Positions 25,110 through 40,209 of a stretch of 64,000 nt of DNA are shown here, piece after piece (position 1 is the first letter of the stretch; each line of letters starts with the position of its first letter). The DNA is from Kiritimatiellales bacterium (GTDB lineage Bacteria > Verrucomicrobiota > Kiritimatiellia > Kiritimatiellales > Tichowtungiaceae): positions 70,935 through 134,934 of the forward strand of contig JBBADV010000007.1 in assembly GCA_041656295.1 (NCBI GenBank). The letters run 5' to 3'. Made by a program: the position numbers and the translations under genes. The notes beneath the pieces are model-generated. The model was not told the origin of the DNA, ran no database searches, and saw only the letters and a list, made by a program, of their open reading frames with translations.

Positions 25110-25523
25110 ATGTCAGAAAAAGCAGTAAAAGAAGAAGTACAGCTCGAAGGTAAAATGGCTGAGTTCGTTGATTGGATTGAAGGCATTTCCGTGCTGGAAC
25201 TTTCCAAACTGGTGAAAGCTCTCGAAAACCGTCTCGGTGTTTCCGCAGCAGCTCCGGTTGCAGTCGCAGCCGCCGGCGGCGCGGCAGCCGGCGGCGAAGC
25301 TGCCGCTGAGCAAACTGAATTCACCGTGGTGCTGACCGGCGCCGGTGCAAATAAAATTCAGGTGATTAAAGAGATCCGCGGCTTAACTTCCCTCGGCCTG
25401 AAAGAAGCAAAAGAACTGGTTGACGGCGCTCCGAAAAACGTTAAGGAAGGCGTATCCAAAGAAGAAGCCGAATCTATCAAAAAAGCACTCGAAGGCGCTG
25501 GCGCCACCATCGAAATTAAGTAA
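25110..25523 (+). CDS. rplL: Ribosomal protein bL12
   Basis: 137 residues. N-terminal dimerisation helices (VDWIEGISVLELSKLVKALE), an Ala/Gly-rich hinge at about 47-68, and the factor-binding domain with GANKIQVIKEIRGLTSLGLK and ending GAGATIEIK. A GGAGGAA site precedes the ATG after a 57-nt spacer from rplJ, which would allow the higher expression bL12 needs. Confidence 0.98.
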   Translation: MSEKAVKEEVQLEGKMAEFVDWIEGISVLELSKLVKALENRLGVSAAAPVAVAAAGGAAAGGEAAAEQTEFTVVLTGAGANKIQVIKEIRGLTSLGLKEAKELVDGAPKNVKEGVSKEEAESIKKALEGAGATIEIK

Positions 25524-25536
25524 TAGATCGACACTC

Positions 25537-25579
25537 AGCGGGAGCCCGGCAGGCGTTTTAATGTCTCCGGGGCTTCGCT
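25537..25579 (+). other. Hairpin in the rplL-rpoB spacer, possible attenuator or processing site
   Basis: The arms AGCGGGAGCCCGG (25537-25549) and CCGGGGCTTCGCT (25567-25579) pair as AGCG, AGCCC and GG blocks with small bulges around a 17-nt loop. No T-run follows, so it is not a simple terminator. In E. coli the same spacer carries an attenuator and an RNase III site that lower rpoBC expression relative to rplJL. Confidence 0.45.
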
Positions 25580-25678
25580 GTTATCAGGATGGTGTGTTTA
25601 TTTTCGCCGGCATCGTGTCGCCAAGGTGAGGCGCCGGCCGGCGGGAGAAGTCCAATTAAAGAGCCTGAAGGTGATGGA

Positions 25679-29446
<3,768 letters not shown>

Positions 29447-29467
29447 TTTTTGACAGGAGAACAGCGA

Positions 29468-32400
29468 GTGGATAACGCAGTAGATATTTTCGGCAACGAA
29501 CCCGATGCGATCAACGATGTGGCCAGCATCCGTCTGGCTTCTCCCGAGGACATCCGTTCCTGGAGTTTCGGGGAGGTTAAAAACCCTGAAACGATTAATT
29601 ACCGCACATTTAAACCGGAAAAGGGCGGGCTGTTCTGCGAACGCATTTTCGGTCCGACCAAAGATTGGGAATGCAGTTGCGGAAAATACAAACGGATCAA
29701 GTATAAGGGCGTGATCTGCGACCGTTGCGGCGTTGAAGTCACGCTGTCGCGTGTCCGCCGTGAGCGTATGGCGCATATCGAACTGGCCGTGCCGGTTTCG
29801 CACATCTGGTTCTTCAAAGCCACGCCGAGCCGTATGGGACTGCTGCTCGATATGACGCTTCGCAGCCTTGAACATATTATTTACTACGACGATTATGTTG
29901 TCGTTGACCCGGGCGAAACGCCGCTGAAAGAAAAACAGCTGCTAACGGAAATGGAATACCGTGAAGCGCTGGATAATTACGGTGAGGGCTCTTTTGATGC
30001 ACGTATCGGTGCGGAAGGTATCCGCGAACTGCTGCGCCGGATAGATCTGCCGGTTAAACTGCGTGACCTTGAAGATGCGCTGGCTGTAACCCGCAGCAAA
30101 CAGACGCGCAAAAAACTGGTCAGCCAAATGAAGGTTATCGAGGGGCTGATCCGCAGTAATTCGCGCCCGGAATGGATGATTTTTGAAACGCTGCCGGTGA
30201 TTCCGCCGGACTTGCGGCCACTGGTGCCGCTCGAAGGCGGGCGTTTTGCGACGTCCGACTTGAACGACCTGTACCGTCGCGTAATCAATCGCAATAACCG
30301 GTTGAAAACACTGCTGGCGCTGAAAACGCCGGAAGTGATTATCCGCAACGAAAAACGCATGCTGCAGCAGTCGGTTGATGCGCTATTTGATAACGGCCGT
30401 CACGGACGTGCGGTGAGCGGACCGGGCAACCGCCCGCTAAAATCGCTCAGTGATATGCTGAAAGGCAAACAGGGACGTTTCCGTCAAAACCTGCTTGGTA
30501 AGCGTGTTGACTACTCCGGCCGGTCAGTAATTGTGGTCGGTCCAAAACTGAAGTTAAATCAGTGCGGCCTGCCGAAGAAGATGGCACTTGTACTGTTTGA
30601 GCCGTTTATCATTCGCAAACTGAAAGAACGCGGAATTGTTCACACTGTGCGCAGTGCGAAAAAAATGATCGAGCGCGAAGAGGATATTGTTTGGGATATT
30701 CTTGACGAAGTGACCAAAGGCCATACAGTGATGCTTAACCGTGCGCCGACGCTGCACCGTTTGAGTATTCAATCGTTCGAGCCGGTGCTCATTGAAGGTG
30801 AAGCAATTCAGGTCCATCCGCTTGTGTGTACTGCCTATAACGCAGACTTCGATGGTGACCAGATGGCGGTTCACGTTCCGCTGTCCGTTGAGGCGCAGAT
30901 GGAGTCAAAAGCGCTGATGCTGGCGCCGAATAATATTTTTTCGCCGTCAAGCGGAAAACCGATTACGACCCCGACCCAGGATATTGCGCTCGGCTGTTAC
31001 TTTCTGACGAGTTTTTCACAGAAATATCTGCTCGAAACCCGCAGCGCCGGTGCCAAAAAGGGCGAGTCGAAAGAGCATCTGCCGCTGATGGCGGATCTTA
31101 ATGAGGTTCACACCGCGTTTGATGAGGGGGTCGTGAAACTGCATGACCGTATTCGTTACCGTAATCCTGATTATCAACGTGAAACAAAATTTGGCGATCA
31201 GAAACAGCCGGTGATCATTACAACTGTCGGCCGTGTTTTCTTTAACGAGATCTGGCCGTCCGGCATCGGATTTGTCAATGACCGCATCAGCAAAAAGCTG
31301 CTGGGGAGACTGATTGAACACTGCTATGCCGTTGCCGGGCATCAGGAGACAGTGAAGCTGCTTGATAAACTGAAAAATCTTGGTTTTGCACATGCCACCG
31401 GTGCCGGGATTTCAATCGGTCTTTCCGACATGATTGTTCCGGCTGAGAAACAGGAGCTGATTGCCGGTGCGCGCAAATCGATCAGAGAAGTTGAAGACAA
31501 ATATAAAAAAGGTCTGATCACTGACGGTGAGCGTTATAACATGGTGATTGATATCTGGACGGATGCGAATGAAAAACTGACGTCACGGTTGTTCAACGAC
31601 CTGGAAAGCAACGCTGATCCGTATGATGACGCTCCGGGACGCGACCTGAATCCGGTGTATATCATGGTCGATTCCGGTGCGCGCGGAAGCCGTCAGCAGA
31701 TTCGTCAGCTCGCCGGTATGCGCGGCCTGATGGCAAAGCCGTCCGGCGAAATTATTGAACGCCCGATTCTCGCAAATTTCCGTGAAGGCTTGAGCGTACT
31801 CGAATACTTTATTTCAACTCACGGTGCCCGCAAAGGTCTTGCCGATACGGCCTTGAAAACGGCGGACTCAGGTTATCTGACGCGTAAGCTAGTGGATGTT
31901 GCGCATGATATTATTATCATGGAAGAGGACTGTCACACACTGAACGGTATCGAAGTCTGTGCGATTGCTGATGGTGATGACGAACTCGTTTCGCTCGCAC
32001 AGCGTGTAATCGGCCGCACTTCCTGTGATGATATTTATAACCCGCAAAGTCCGGAAGAGGTGATTGTTGCGGCGAATGAAATTATTGATGAGTATTCGGC
32101 GAAAAAGCTGGATGATGCCGGTGTCGACAGCGTTCGTATCCGCAGCGTACTCACCTGTGAATCGCGCCGCGGCACCTGTTCAAAATGCTATGGCCGCAAT
32201 CTCGCCACCGGAAAAGAATCGCGCCTCGGTGAGCCGGTCGGCATCATCGCTGCGCAGTCTATTGGTGAGCCGGGCACACAGCTGACAATGCGTACATTTC
32301 ACATTGGCGGCACGGCGAGCTCAGTTTTCAAGCAGCCGAAAATCACGGCCAAGGAAGACAGCATTGTCCGTTATGAAAATCTCCGGACCGTAAAGGTTGC

Positions 32401-33652
32401 AAACGGTCATGTGATTCTCAACAAAAACGGCAACGTCGTGACCTATGACGATAACGGCGGTGAGCTTGAACGGTATAATGCCATAATCGGAGCCGTTATT
32501 ACAGTTGACGATGGCGGACGTGTAAAACGCGGGCAGACGTTTGTCAGCTGGGACCCGTACAGCGTGCCGATTCTTTCCGAACAGGACGGATTCGTTGATT
32601 TCCAGGACTTTATCGAAGGTGTGACCGTTCAGAAAGCAGAGGATGAATCGACCGGTATCGAAGGTCTGGTTGTGCTGGAGCACAAAGAAGATTTGCATCC
32701 GCAGATTGTGATCAAAGATCAATCCGGTAAAGCGCTTGCATTCTGTTCAATTCCCGCCGCTGCTTACGTAATGGTAAAGAAAGGCGAGAAAATCACTGCC
32801 GGCACGACACTGGCGAAAACGCCGCGCAAACAGGCGCGTACCAAGGATATTACCGGTGGTCTGCCGCGCGTGGCCGAGCTCTTTGAGGCGCGCCGCCCGA
32901 AAGAGGCCGCTGAAATTGCCAAAATTGACGGAGCAGTGGAGCTTGGTGATATTGCCGGCCGCGGTAAGCGTTCACTGATTGTGCGCGACCTTGCTACTGG
33001 AACAGAAGAAGAACATCTGATTCCAATGAATAAACATGTGATTGTTTATTCCGGTGATATGGTTCTGAAGGGTCAGCAGTTGACAGAAGGCCCGGTCGTT
33101 CCACAGGAACTGCTCGAAGTCTGCGGTCCGCAGGAGCTTCAGGAGTATCTGGTGAACGAAGTGCAGGCGGTATACCGTCTGCAGGGCGTGGAAATTAACG
33201 ACAAGCACATTGAAGTGATTGTGCGCCAAATGTTGCGTAAAGTGAAAATCACTGACCCGGGTGAAACAGAATTTCTCTGGGGCGAACAGGTTGAAAAACA
33301 GAAGTTCCAGGAGATTAATCAGCGCGCGATGGAAGAGGGGCGCCGTCCGGCGGCTGCTTCACCGGTTCTGCTGGGTATCACTAAAGCGGCGCTGGCAACT
33401 GAAAGCTTTATTTCTGCAGCATCATTCCAGGACACCACCAGGGTGCTGACGCAGGCCGCGACACTGGGCCGCATTGACCAGTTGCGCGGATTCAAAGAAA
33501 ATGTAATTATGGGTCATTTGATTCCGGCCGGAAGCGGATTCCCGCTGTATAAAAATATCCGTCCGGTTAAGCTTGGTGAAGAGATTAGTGTGGAAGATGC
33601 CATAGGCGTGAATCCACTGGATATGCAGGAGGAAAAAACCGCACAAAGTTAA
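29468..33652 (+). CDS. rpoC: RNA polymerase beta' subunit
   Basis: 1394 residues from a GTG at 29468 with AGGAG 8 nt upstream; a TTG at 29450 is in frame but overlaps that ribosome site. First zinc site CSCGKYKRI with VICDRCG; catalytic Mg loop YNADFDGDQMAVH; bridge and trigger helix segments; second zinc site with CESRRGTCSKCYG; trigger-loop region AAQSIGEPGTQLTMRTFH; end VNPLDMQ. Full length, no intein or insertion. A terminator-like hairpin begins 19 nt after the stop. Confidence 0.99.
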   Translation: MDNAVDIFGNEPDAINDVASIRLASPEDIRSWSFGEVKNPETINYRTFKPEKGGLFCERIFGPTKDWECSCGKYKRIKYKGVICDRCGVEVTLSRVRRERMAHIELAVPVSHIWFFKATPSRMGLLLDMTLRSLEHIIYYDDYVVVDPGETPLKEKQLLTEMEYREALDNYGEGSFDARIGAEGIRELLRRIDLPVKLRDLEDALAVTRSKQTRKKLVSQMKVIEGLIRSNSRPEWMIFETLPVIPPDLRPLVPLEGGRFATSDLNDLYRRVINRNNRLKTLLALKTPEVIIRNEKRMLQQSVDALFDNGRHGRAVSGPGNRPLKSLSDMLKGKQGRFRQNLLGKRVDYSGRSVIVVGPKLKLNQCGLPKKMALVLFEPFIIRKLKERGIVHTVRSAKKMIEREEDIVWDILDEVTKGHTVMLNRAPTLHRLSIQSFEPVLIEGEAIQVHPLVCTAYNADFDGDQMAVHVPLSVEAQMESKALMLAPNNIFSPSSGKPITTPTQDIALGCYFLTSFSQKYLLETRSAGAKKGESKEHLPLMADLNEVHTAFDEGVVKLHDRIRYRNPDYQRETKFGDQKQPVIITTVGRVFFNEIWPSGIGFVNDRISKKLLGRLIEHCYAVAGHQETVKLLDKLKNLGFAHATGAGISIGLSDMIVPAEKQELIAGARKSIREVEDKYKKGLITDGERYNMVIDIWTDANEKLTSRLFNDLESNADPYDDAPGRDLNPVYIMVDSGARGSRQQIRQLAGMRGLMAKPSGEIIERPILANFREGLSVLEYFISTHGARKGLADTALKTADSGYLTRKLVDVAHDIIIMEEDCHTLNGIEVCAIADGDDELVSLAQRVIGRTSCDDIYNPQSPEEVIVAANEIIDEYSAKKLDDAGVDSVRIRSVLTCESRRGTCSKCYGRNLATGKESRLGEPVGIIAAQSIGEPGTQLTMRTFHIGGTASSVFKQPKITAKEDSIVRYENLRTVKVANGHVILNKNGNVVTYDDNGGELERYNAIIGAVITVDDGGRVKRGQTFVSWDPYSVPILSEQDGFVDFQDFIEGVTVQKAEDESTGIEGLVVLEHKEDLHPQIVIKDQSGKALAFCSIPAAAYVMVKKGEKITAGTTLAKTPRKQARTKDITGGLPRVAELFEARRPKEAAEIAKIDGAVELGDIAGRGKRSLIVRDLATGTEEEHLIPMNKHVIVYSGDMVLKGQQLTEGPVVPQELLEVCGPQELQEYLVNEVQAVYRLQGVEINDKHIEVIVRQMLRKVKITDPGETEFLWGEQVEKQKFQEINQRAMEEGRRPAAASPVLLGITKAALATESFISAASFQDTTRVLTQAATLGRIDQLRGFKENVIMGHLIPAGSGFPLYKNIRPVKLGEEISVEDAIGVNPLDMQEEKTAQS

Positions 33653-33670
33653 ATCTTATTGCTTGCGGGA

Positions 33671-33708
33671 CGGGCAGAGGAAACCTATAGTTTCCGGCTC
33701 GTTTTTTT
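33671..33708 (+). terminator. Intrinsic terminator-like hairpin between rpoC and rpsL
   Basis: CGGGC (33671-33675) and GGAAAC (33679-33684) pair with GTTTCC (33690-33695) and GCTCG (33697-33701), with loop CTATA and a small internal bulge. Seven T follow at 33702-33708. This is a textbook factor-independent terminator shape, yet rpsL starts 17 nt later with its ribosome site in between, leaving no room for a promoter downstream. It therefore looks like a partial terminator or attenuator. Confidence 0.8.
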
Positions 33709-33724
33709 GGGATGGAAGGAGCTT

Positions 33725-34105
33725 ATGCCTACAATAAACCAATTGATTAGAAAACCGCGCAGTCCGCTTCAGAAAAAGAAGAAATCGCCTGCGCTGCTAA
33801 ACTGTCCGCAGCGCCGCGGTGTGTGTCTGCTTGTAAAAACCATGACACCGAAAAAACCGAACTCCGCTCTACGTAAAGTTGCGCGTGTCCGTTTAACTAA
33901 CGGTCGTGAAGTTAATGCATACATCCCTGGCGAAGGCCACAACCTGCAGGAACACAGCATGGTACTGGTGCGCGGCGGCAGGGTGAAAGACCTTCCGGGA
34001 GTTCGCTATCACATCGTGCGCGGCACGCTTGACTGTCTCGGCGTGAATAACCGTAAGCAGGGGCGGTCCAAATACGGCGCCAAGAAACCGAAAGAAGGTC
34101 AATAA
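33725..34105 (+). CDS. rpsL: Ribosomal protein uS12
   Basis: 126 residues from the ATG at 33725 with GGAAGGAGC just upstream. Core TPKKPNSALRKVARVRLTNG and VKDLPGVRYHIVRG. The lysines altered in streptomycin-resistant strains are both the usual ones, so no resistance allele is seen. Decoding-site protein. First gene of the str part of the block. Confidence 0.98.
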   Translation: MPTINQLIRKPRSPLQKKKKSPALLNCPQRRGVCLLVKTMTPKKPNSALRKVARVRLTNGREVNAYIPGEGHNLQEHSMVLVRGGRVKDLPGVRYHIVRGTLDCLGVNNRKQGRSKYGAKKPKEGQ

Positions 34106-34118
34106 GGATTTTTGAATT

Positions 34119-34592
34119 ATGTCAAGAAGACGCAAAGCAGATAAACGCATCCTGACGCCCGATCCGCGCTATAACAGCGAACTCGTGGCATATATGATTA
34201 ATGGCATCATGGAACGCGGCAAAAAAGCGGTTGCCGCTTCAATTGTTTACGGTGCTCTCGACGACATCCAGAAAAAGATGAAAGACGAAGACCCGTTGGC
34301 AGTGTTCAACAAAGCGGTTGACAACGTGAAGCCGAAACTTGAGGTGAAATCCCGTCGTGTCGGCGGTGCAACCTATCAGGTCCCGCTGGAAGTCAGTCCG
34401 AAGCGCCAAATTGCACTGGCCTGTCGCTGGCTCATTCAGTATTCCGGCGCACGCCGCGGAATGCCGATGCGCCGCGCGCTGTCCATCGAGCTGATGGATG
34501 CTTACGCCGGGCAGGGATCTGCAATTAAAAAACGCGACGACACGCACAAGATGGCTCAGGCCAACAAAGCGTTTGCGCATTATAAATGGTAA
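34119..34592 (+). CDS. rpsG: Ribosomal protein uS7
   Basis: 157 residues. Opening MSRRRKADKRILTPDPRYNS, then VGGATYQVPLEV and the end AQANKAFAHYKW. It nucleates the 30S head and represses the str operon in E. coli. 13 nt after rpsL. Confidence 0.98.
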   Translation: MSRRRKADKRILTPDPRYNSELVAYMINGIMERGKKAVAASIVYGALDDIQKKMKDEDPLAVFNKAVDNVKPKLEVKSRRVGGATYQVPLEVSPKRQIALACRWLIQYSGARRGMPMRRALSIELMDAYAGQGSAIKKRDDTHKMAQANKAFAHYKW

Positions 34593-34607
34593 TGACCGGT
34601 AAAAGAA

Positions 34608-36743
<2,136 letters not shown>

Positions 36744-36754
36744 CAGAGAGAATT

Positions 36755-37063
36755 ATGAGCAATCAACGCATACGTATACGTTTGAAATCATTCGATCATC
36801 GCGTGCTCGACGCATCGTCGAAGGATATTGTCGAAACGGCCAAACGCACCGGTGCCCGTGTCGCGGGACCGATTCCGATGCCGACACGCATTGAGCGGTT
36901 CACCGTGAACCGCAGCCCGCATGTAAACAAAAAATCGATGGAGCAGTTCGAGGTCCGCACGCATAAGCGTTTACTGGATATCATCGATCCGACCATCAAA
37001 ACGGTAGACGAGCTAAAGAAGCTCAATCTGCCGGCGGGCGTGGACATTACTATTAAAATTTGA
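36755..37063 (+). CDS. rpsJ: Ribosomal protein uS10
   Basis: 102 residues. RIRIRLKSFDHRVLDASSKD, GARVAGPIPMPTRIERFTVN and the end LPAGVDITIKI. First gene of the S10 cluster and also NusE, a partner of NusG in antitermination. Only 11 nt after fusA, so str and S10 operons are fused. Confidence 0.98.
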   Translation: MSNQRIRIRLKSFDHRVLDASSKDIVETAKRTGARVAGPIPMPTRIERFTVNRSPHVNKKSMEQFEVRTHKRLLDIIDPTIKTVDELKKLNLPAGVDITIKI

Positions 37064-37071
37064 GGTTCATC

Positions 37072-37701
37072 ATGAAAAGTTTAATTGGAAAAAAACTTGG
37101 GATGACCCAGATCTTCGATGAGACAGGCCGGCTTGTGCCTGTAACAGTGATTGAAGCGGGTCCGTGCAGCGTTGTACAACGCAAGACTGCCGATAAAGAC
37201 GGTTATGATGCCGTTCAGCTCGGCTTCGGAAAACAGAAAGAACAGCGCGTCCGCAAACCGCTGCTGGGTCATTTCAAGAAAGCCGGTCTTGAGCCGCTTC
37301 GTGAACTGAGAGAAGTCCGCGTGGATTCTGCTGATGAGTCGAAAGCCGGCGATACGGTAACGGTTTCTGTGTTCGAAGACGTCAAGTTTATTGATGTTCT
37401 CGGCGAAACCAAAGGTAAAGGCTATCAAGGCGTCGTGAAGCGTTTTAACTTTGCCGGCGGTCGCGCCTCCCATGGTTCGCACTTTCACCGCAGCACGGGT
37501 TCGATTGGAATGAAAGAACGTCCGGGTCGCGTATTTAAAAATAAAAAAATGCCCGGACAGATGGGTGGAACCCGCATTACGGTTCAAAATTTGAAAGTAG
37601 TGCAGATCCGTGCAGATGAAAATCTGATTCTGCTCAAGGGAGCGGTTCCCGGCGCCAACGGGACAACACTGGTGCTTCGCGAAGCACTCAAAAAGAGATA
37701 A
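37072..37701 (+). CDS. rplC: Ribosomal protein uL3
   Basis: 209 residues from the ATG at 37072 with TGAGG upstream that overlaps the rpsJ stop; a TTG at 37060 is rejected. Start MKSLIGKKLGMTQIFDETG, signature FAGGRASHGSHFHRSTGSIG, end LVLREALKKR. Lines the entrance of the large-subunit active site region. Confidence 0.98.
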   Translation: MKSLIGKKLGMTQIFDETGRLVPVTVIEAGPCSVVQRKTADKDGYDAVQLGFGKQKEQRVRKPLLGHFKKAGLEPLRELREVRVDSADESKAGDTVTVSVFEDVKFIDVLGETKGKGYQGVVKRFNFAGGRASHGSHFHRSTGSIGMKERPGRVFKNKKMPGQMGGTRITVQNLKVVQIRADENLILLKGAVPGANGTTLVLREALKKR

Positions 37702-37718
37702 TTTGAGAGGAATGATTC

Positions 37719-38342
37719 ATGAGTACTCTGCCATTGAAAGATAGCAAAGGGAAAAAACTGGGCGAAGTGACCCTTAGCGACCGTTTCACTGTGTCCGATA
37801 AAGGTGCGCAGGCGGTGCATCAGGCTGTTGTCACGTATCAGGCTCACCAGCATCAGGGTTCTGCTTCCACACTCGGGAAAGGTGCCGTGTCCGGTTCCGG
37901 CAAAAAACCGTGGAAACAAAAAGGGCTCGGTCGCGCCCGCGCCGGTTATAAACAGTCTCCGGTATGGCGCGGCGGTGCTGTAGTGTTTGGTCCGCATCCG
38001 CGCAAAGTCCGCAAGTCGATACCGCGCAAAGTGGCGCGTCTGGCATTTGCCCGTGCTTTCAGCGAAAAGGCTGACGCCGGTGCCATTACAGTGGTAAATG
38101 GAATTATGCTGGCTGCACCGCGTACGAAGGAGATGACTGCCCTGCTGAGCGCCTTGGACGTAAGGGGCAAAGTGCTGATCGTGCTGCATGAGACTGATGT
38201 GAATGTTTGTCTGGCGGCACGCAATCTTCCCGATGCGGAAGTGGCTTGTGCAGACAATGTGAATGTTTATCAGATCATCCGCTACCCGCAGATTGTAATC
38301 ACACAGGCTGCGATGGAAAAAATTGAACAGCGCCTGGCATAA
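37719..38342 (+). CDS. rplD: Ribosomal protein uL4
   Basis: 207 residues. The tunnel loop KKPWKQKGLGRARAGYKQSP with WRGGAVVFGPHPR is intact, and the C-terminal part (NVYQIIRYPQIVITQAA) is normal. Exit-tunnel protein; autogenous regulator of the S10 operon in E. coli, but no comparable leader is visible here. Confidence 0.97.
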   Translation: MSTLPLKDSKGKKLGEVTLSDRFTVSDKGAQAVHQAVVTYQAHQHQGSASTLGKGAVSGSGKKPWKQKGLGRARAGYKQSPVWRGGAVVFGPHPRKVRKSIPRKVARLAFARAFSEKADAGAITVVNGIMLAAPRTKEMTALLSALDVRGKVLIVLHETDVNVCLAARNLPDAEVACADNVNVYQIIRYPQIVITQAAMEKIEQRLA

Positions 38343-38356
38343 TTAAGGGATTCGTA

Positions 38357-38641
38357 ATGAAAGATGTTTATCAGGTAATTCAAAAAATTCTGCTGACGGA
38401 AAAAGGCACGCGCCTTTCTGAGACGGAAAACAAGTATGTATTCCGCGTTGCGCCGTCCGCCAATAAAGCGGAGATTAAAAAAGCGGTCGAAGAACTGTTT
38501 AAGGTGAAAGTGATCTCAGTGAACACGATGAAACGGCTGGGAAAAAATAAACGCGAGCGTTCGCCAAACTACGGCCGTACTGCGCACTGGAAGCGTGCAG
38601 TCGTTACTCTTGCCGAAGGCAATAAAATTGATTTGGTCTAA
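38357..38641 (+). CDS. rplW: Ribosomal protein uL23
   Basis: 94 residues. Start MKDVYQVIQKILLTEKGTRL, middle KYVFRVAPSANKAEIKKAVE, VISVNTMKRLGK. It sits at the tunnel exit and docks signal recognition particle and trigger factor. 14 nt after rplD. Confidence 0.97.
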   Translation: MKDVYQVIQKILLTEKGTRLSETENKYVFRVAPSANKAEIKKAVEELFKVKVISVNTMKRLGKNKRERSPNYGRTAHWKRAVVTLAEGNKIDLV

Positions 38642-38652
38642 GGAGTTTTAAT

Positions 38653-39480
38653 ATGGCTTTGAAAAAATACAGACCTGTAACGCCAAGCCGCCGTTTTATG
38701 GTGACTTCCGCGTTCGACGAAATTACAAAGAGCACGCCGGAGCGTTCGCTGACCCGTTCCAAGAAACGCACCGGCGGCCGTAACAGTGCCGGGAGGATTA
38801 CAACGCGTCATCGCGGCGGCGGACACAAACGCCGGTATCGCGTGATTGATTTCAAACGCGATAAGTTTGGTATTCCGGCAAAAGTCGCATCTATTGAGTA
38901 CGATCCAAACCGTTCGGCGCGCATTGCGCTGCTGAATTATGCGGACGGTGAAAAACGCTATATCATCGCTCCGGTTGGATTGAAAGTCGGCATGACACTC
39001 TTTTCCGGCCCGGATGTCGAGCCGGCCATTGGCAATGCACTGCCGCTTGAAAAAATTCCGCTGGGCATGACAGTTCATAATATTGAAATGGAAAAAGGCC
39101 GCGGCGGACAGATTGCCCGCTCTGCCGGTGCCGGTGTTCAGCTGATGTCGCGTGAAGGCGGTTTTGCCAACCTGAAAATGCCGTCCGGTGAACTCCGGAA
39201 AATCAGCACAGAGTGTTATGCGACGATCGGACAGACCGGTAACGTTGAGCATGAAAGTACTGCAAGCGGCAAAGCCGGACGTAAACGCTGGCTGGGCATT
39301 CGTCCAACGGTTCGCGGCGTGGCGATGAACCCGGTGGATCATCCGATGGGCGGCGGTGAAGGCCGCACATCCGGCGGCGGGCATCCGCAGTCGCCGTGGG
39401 GTACGCTGGCGAAGGGCAAACGTACGCGCAAGAAAAAGCAGGCGTCGAACAAAATGATTATCGAACGGAGAAAGAAGTAA
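38653..39480 (+). CDS. rplB: Ribosomal protein uL2
   Basis: 275 residues. KKRTGGRNSAGRITTRHRGG, GHKRRYRVIDF, the C-terminal peptidyl-transferase-proximal region RGVAMNPVDHPMGGGEGRTS with HPQSPWG. Full length. AAGGAG precedes the ATG; ends 3 nt before rpsS. Confidence 0.99.
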   Translation: MALKKYRPVTPSRRFMVTSAFDEITKSTPERSLTRSKKRTGGRNSAGRITTRHRGGGHKRRYRVIDFKRDKFGIPAKVASIEYDPNRSARIALLNYADGEKRYIIAPVGLKVGMTLFSGPDVEPAIGNALPLEKIPLGMTVHNIEMEKGRGGQIARSAGAGVQLMSREGGFANLKMPSGELRKISTECYATIGQTGNVEHESTASGKAGRKRWLGIRPTVRGVAMNPVDHPMGGGEGRTSGGGHPQSPWGTLAKGKRTRKKKQASNKMIIERRKK

Positions 39481-39483
39481 GCT

Positions 39484-39765
39484 ATGGCTCGTTCACTTAA
39501 AAAAGGTCCGTACGTGGATGTTAAACTCCTCAAAAAAGTTGAGGCGATGGAGGCATCCGGCAGAAAAAAACCGGTAAAAACCTGGGCGCGAGCTTCAATG
39601 ATCGCTCCGGAATTTGTCGGGCACACTTTTCTGGTGCATAACGGTAAGGTGTTTGTTTCAGTTTTTGCAACAGAAAACATGGTAGGGCACCGTCTTGGAG
39701 AATTCGCTCCGACCCGCGCTTTCCGCACGCACGGCATGGCAACGGACAAAACCGTTTCGAAATAA
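39484..39765 (+). CDS. rpsS: Ribosomal protein uS19
   Basis: 93 residues. MARSLKKGPYVDVKLLKKVE, TWARASMIAPEFVGHTFLVH, GHRLGEFAPTR. 30S head protein. Followed by an unusually long 94-nt gap before rplV. Confidence 0.98.
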   Translation: MARSLKKGPYVDVKLLKKVEAMEASGRKKPVKTWARASMIAPEFVGHTFLVHNGKVFVSVFATENMVGHRLGEFAPTRAFRTHGMATDKTVSK

Positions 39766-39859
39766 AATATTTTTTACAGAAGTTCTGGATTTGAAAATCG
39801 AATGACGTATAGTTGCCGCCTTTGCGTTTTTGCAGCAAGCGTCAAATTGAGAGAAAAGT

Positions 39860-40195
39860 ATGGAAGTTTCAGCAACAACTAAATATGTGAGAATGTCGCC
39901 GATCAAGGCCCGTCAAGTCGCGGCTGAGATTCGCGGACTGTCCGTTGCAGAAGCCCTTCGCATCACCGATTTTAACGCACGTAAAGCGGCGGCTGAAATT
40001 GGCAAAACTCTTAAGTCGGCAGTTGCCAACGCGGAGAAGAATGAAGGGGTTTCGGCGGACCAGCTGTTTGTGAAAGATGCCGTTGTCGACGGCGGTCCGG
40101 TGATTAAACGGTTTCGTCCGCGCGCCCGCGGCTCCGCCAGTGCAATTAAAAAACGCACAACGCATATCACGGTAATTTTAACGGATCGTAAATAA
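39860..40195 (+). CDS. rplV: Ribosomal protein uL22
   Basis: 111 residues. KYVRMSPIKARQVAAEIRG, then KSAVANAEKN and FRPRARGSASAIKKRTTHI, the tunnel hairpin loop. No macrolide-type deletion in the loop. Ribosome site GAGAG upstream. Confidence 0.97.
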   Translation: MEVSATTKYVRMSPIKARQVAAEIRGLSVAEALRITDFNARKAAAEIGKTLKSAVANAEKNEGVSADQLFVKDAVVDGGPVIKRFRPRARGSASAIKKRTTHITVILTDRK

Positions 40196-40209
40196 GAAAG
40201 GGAATCGTT

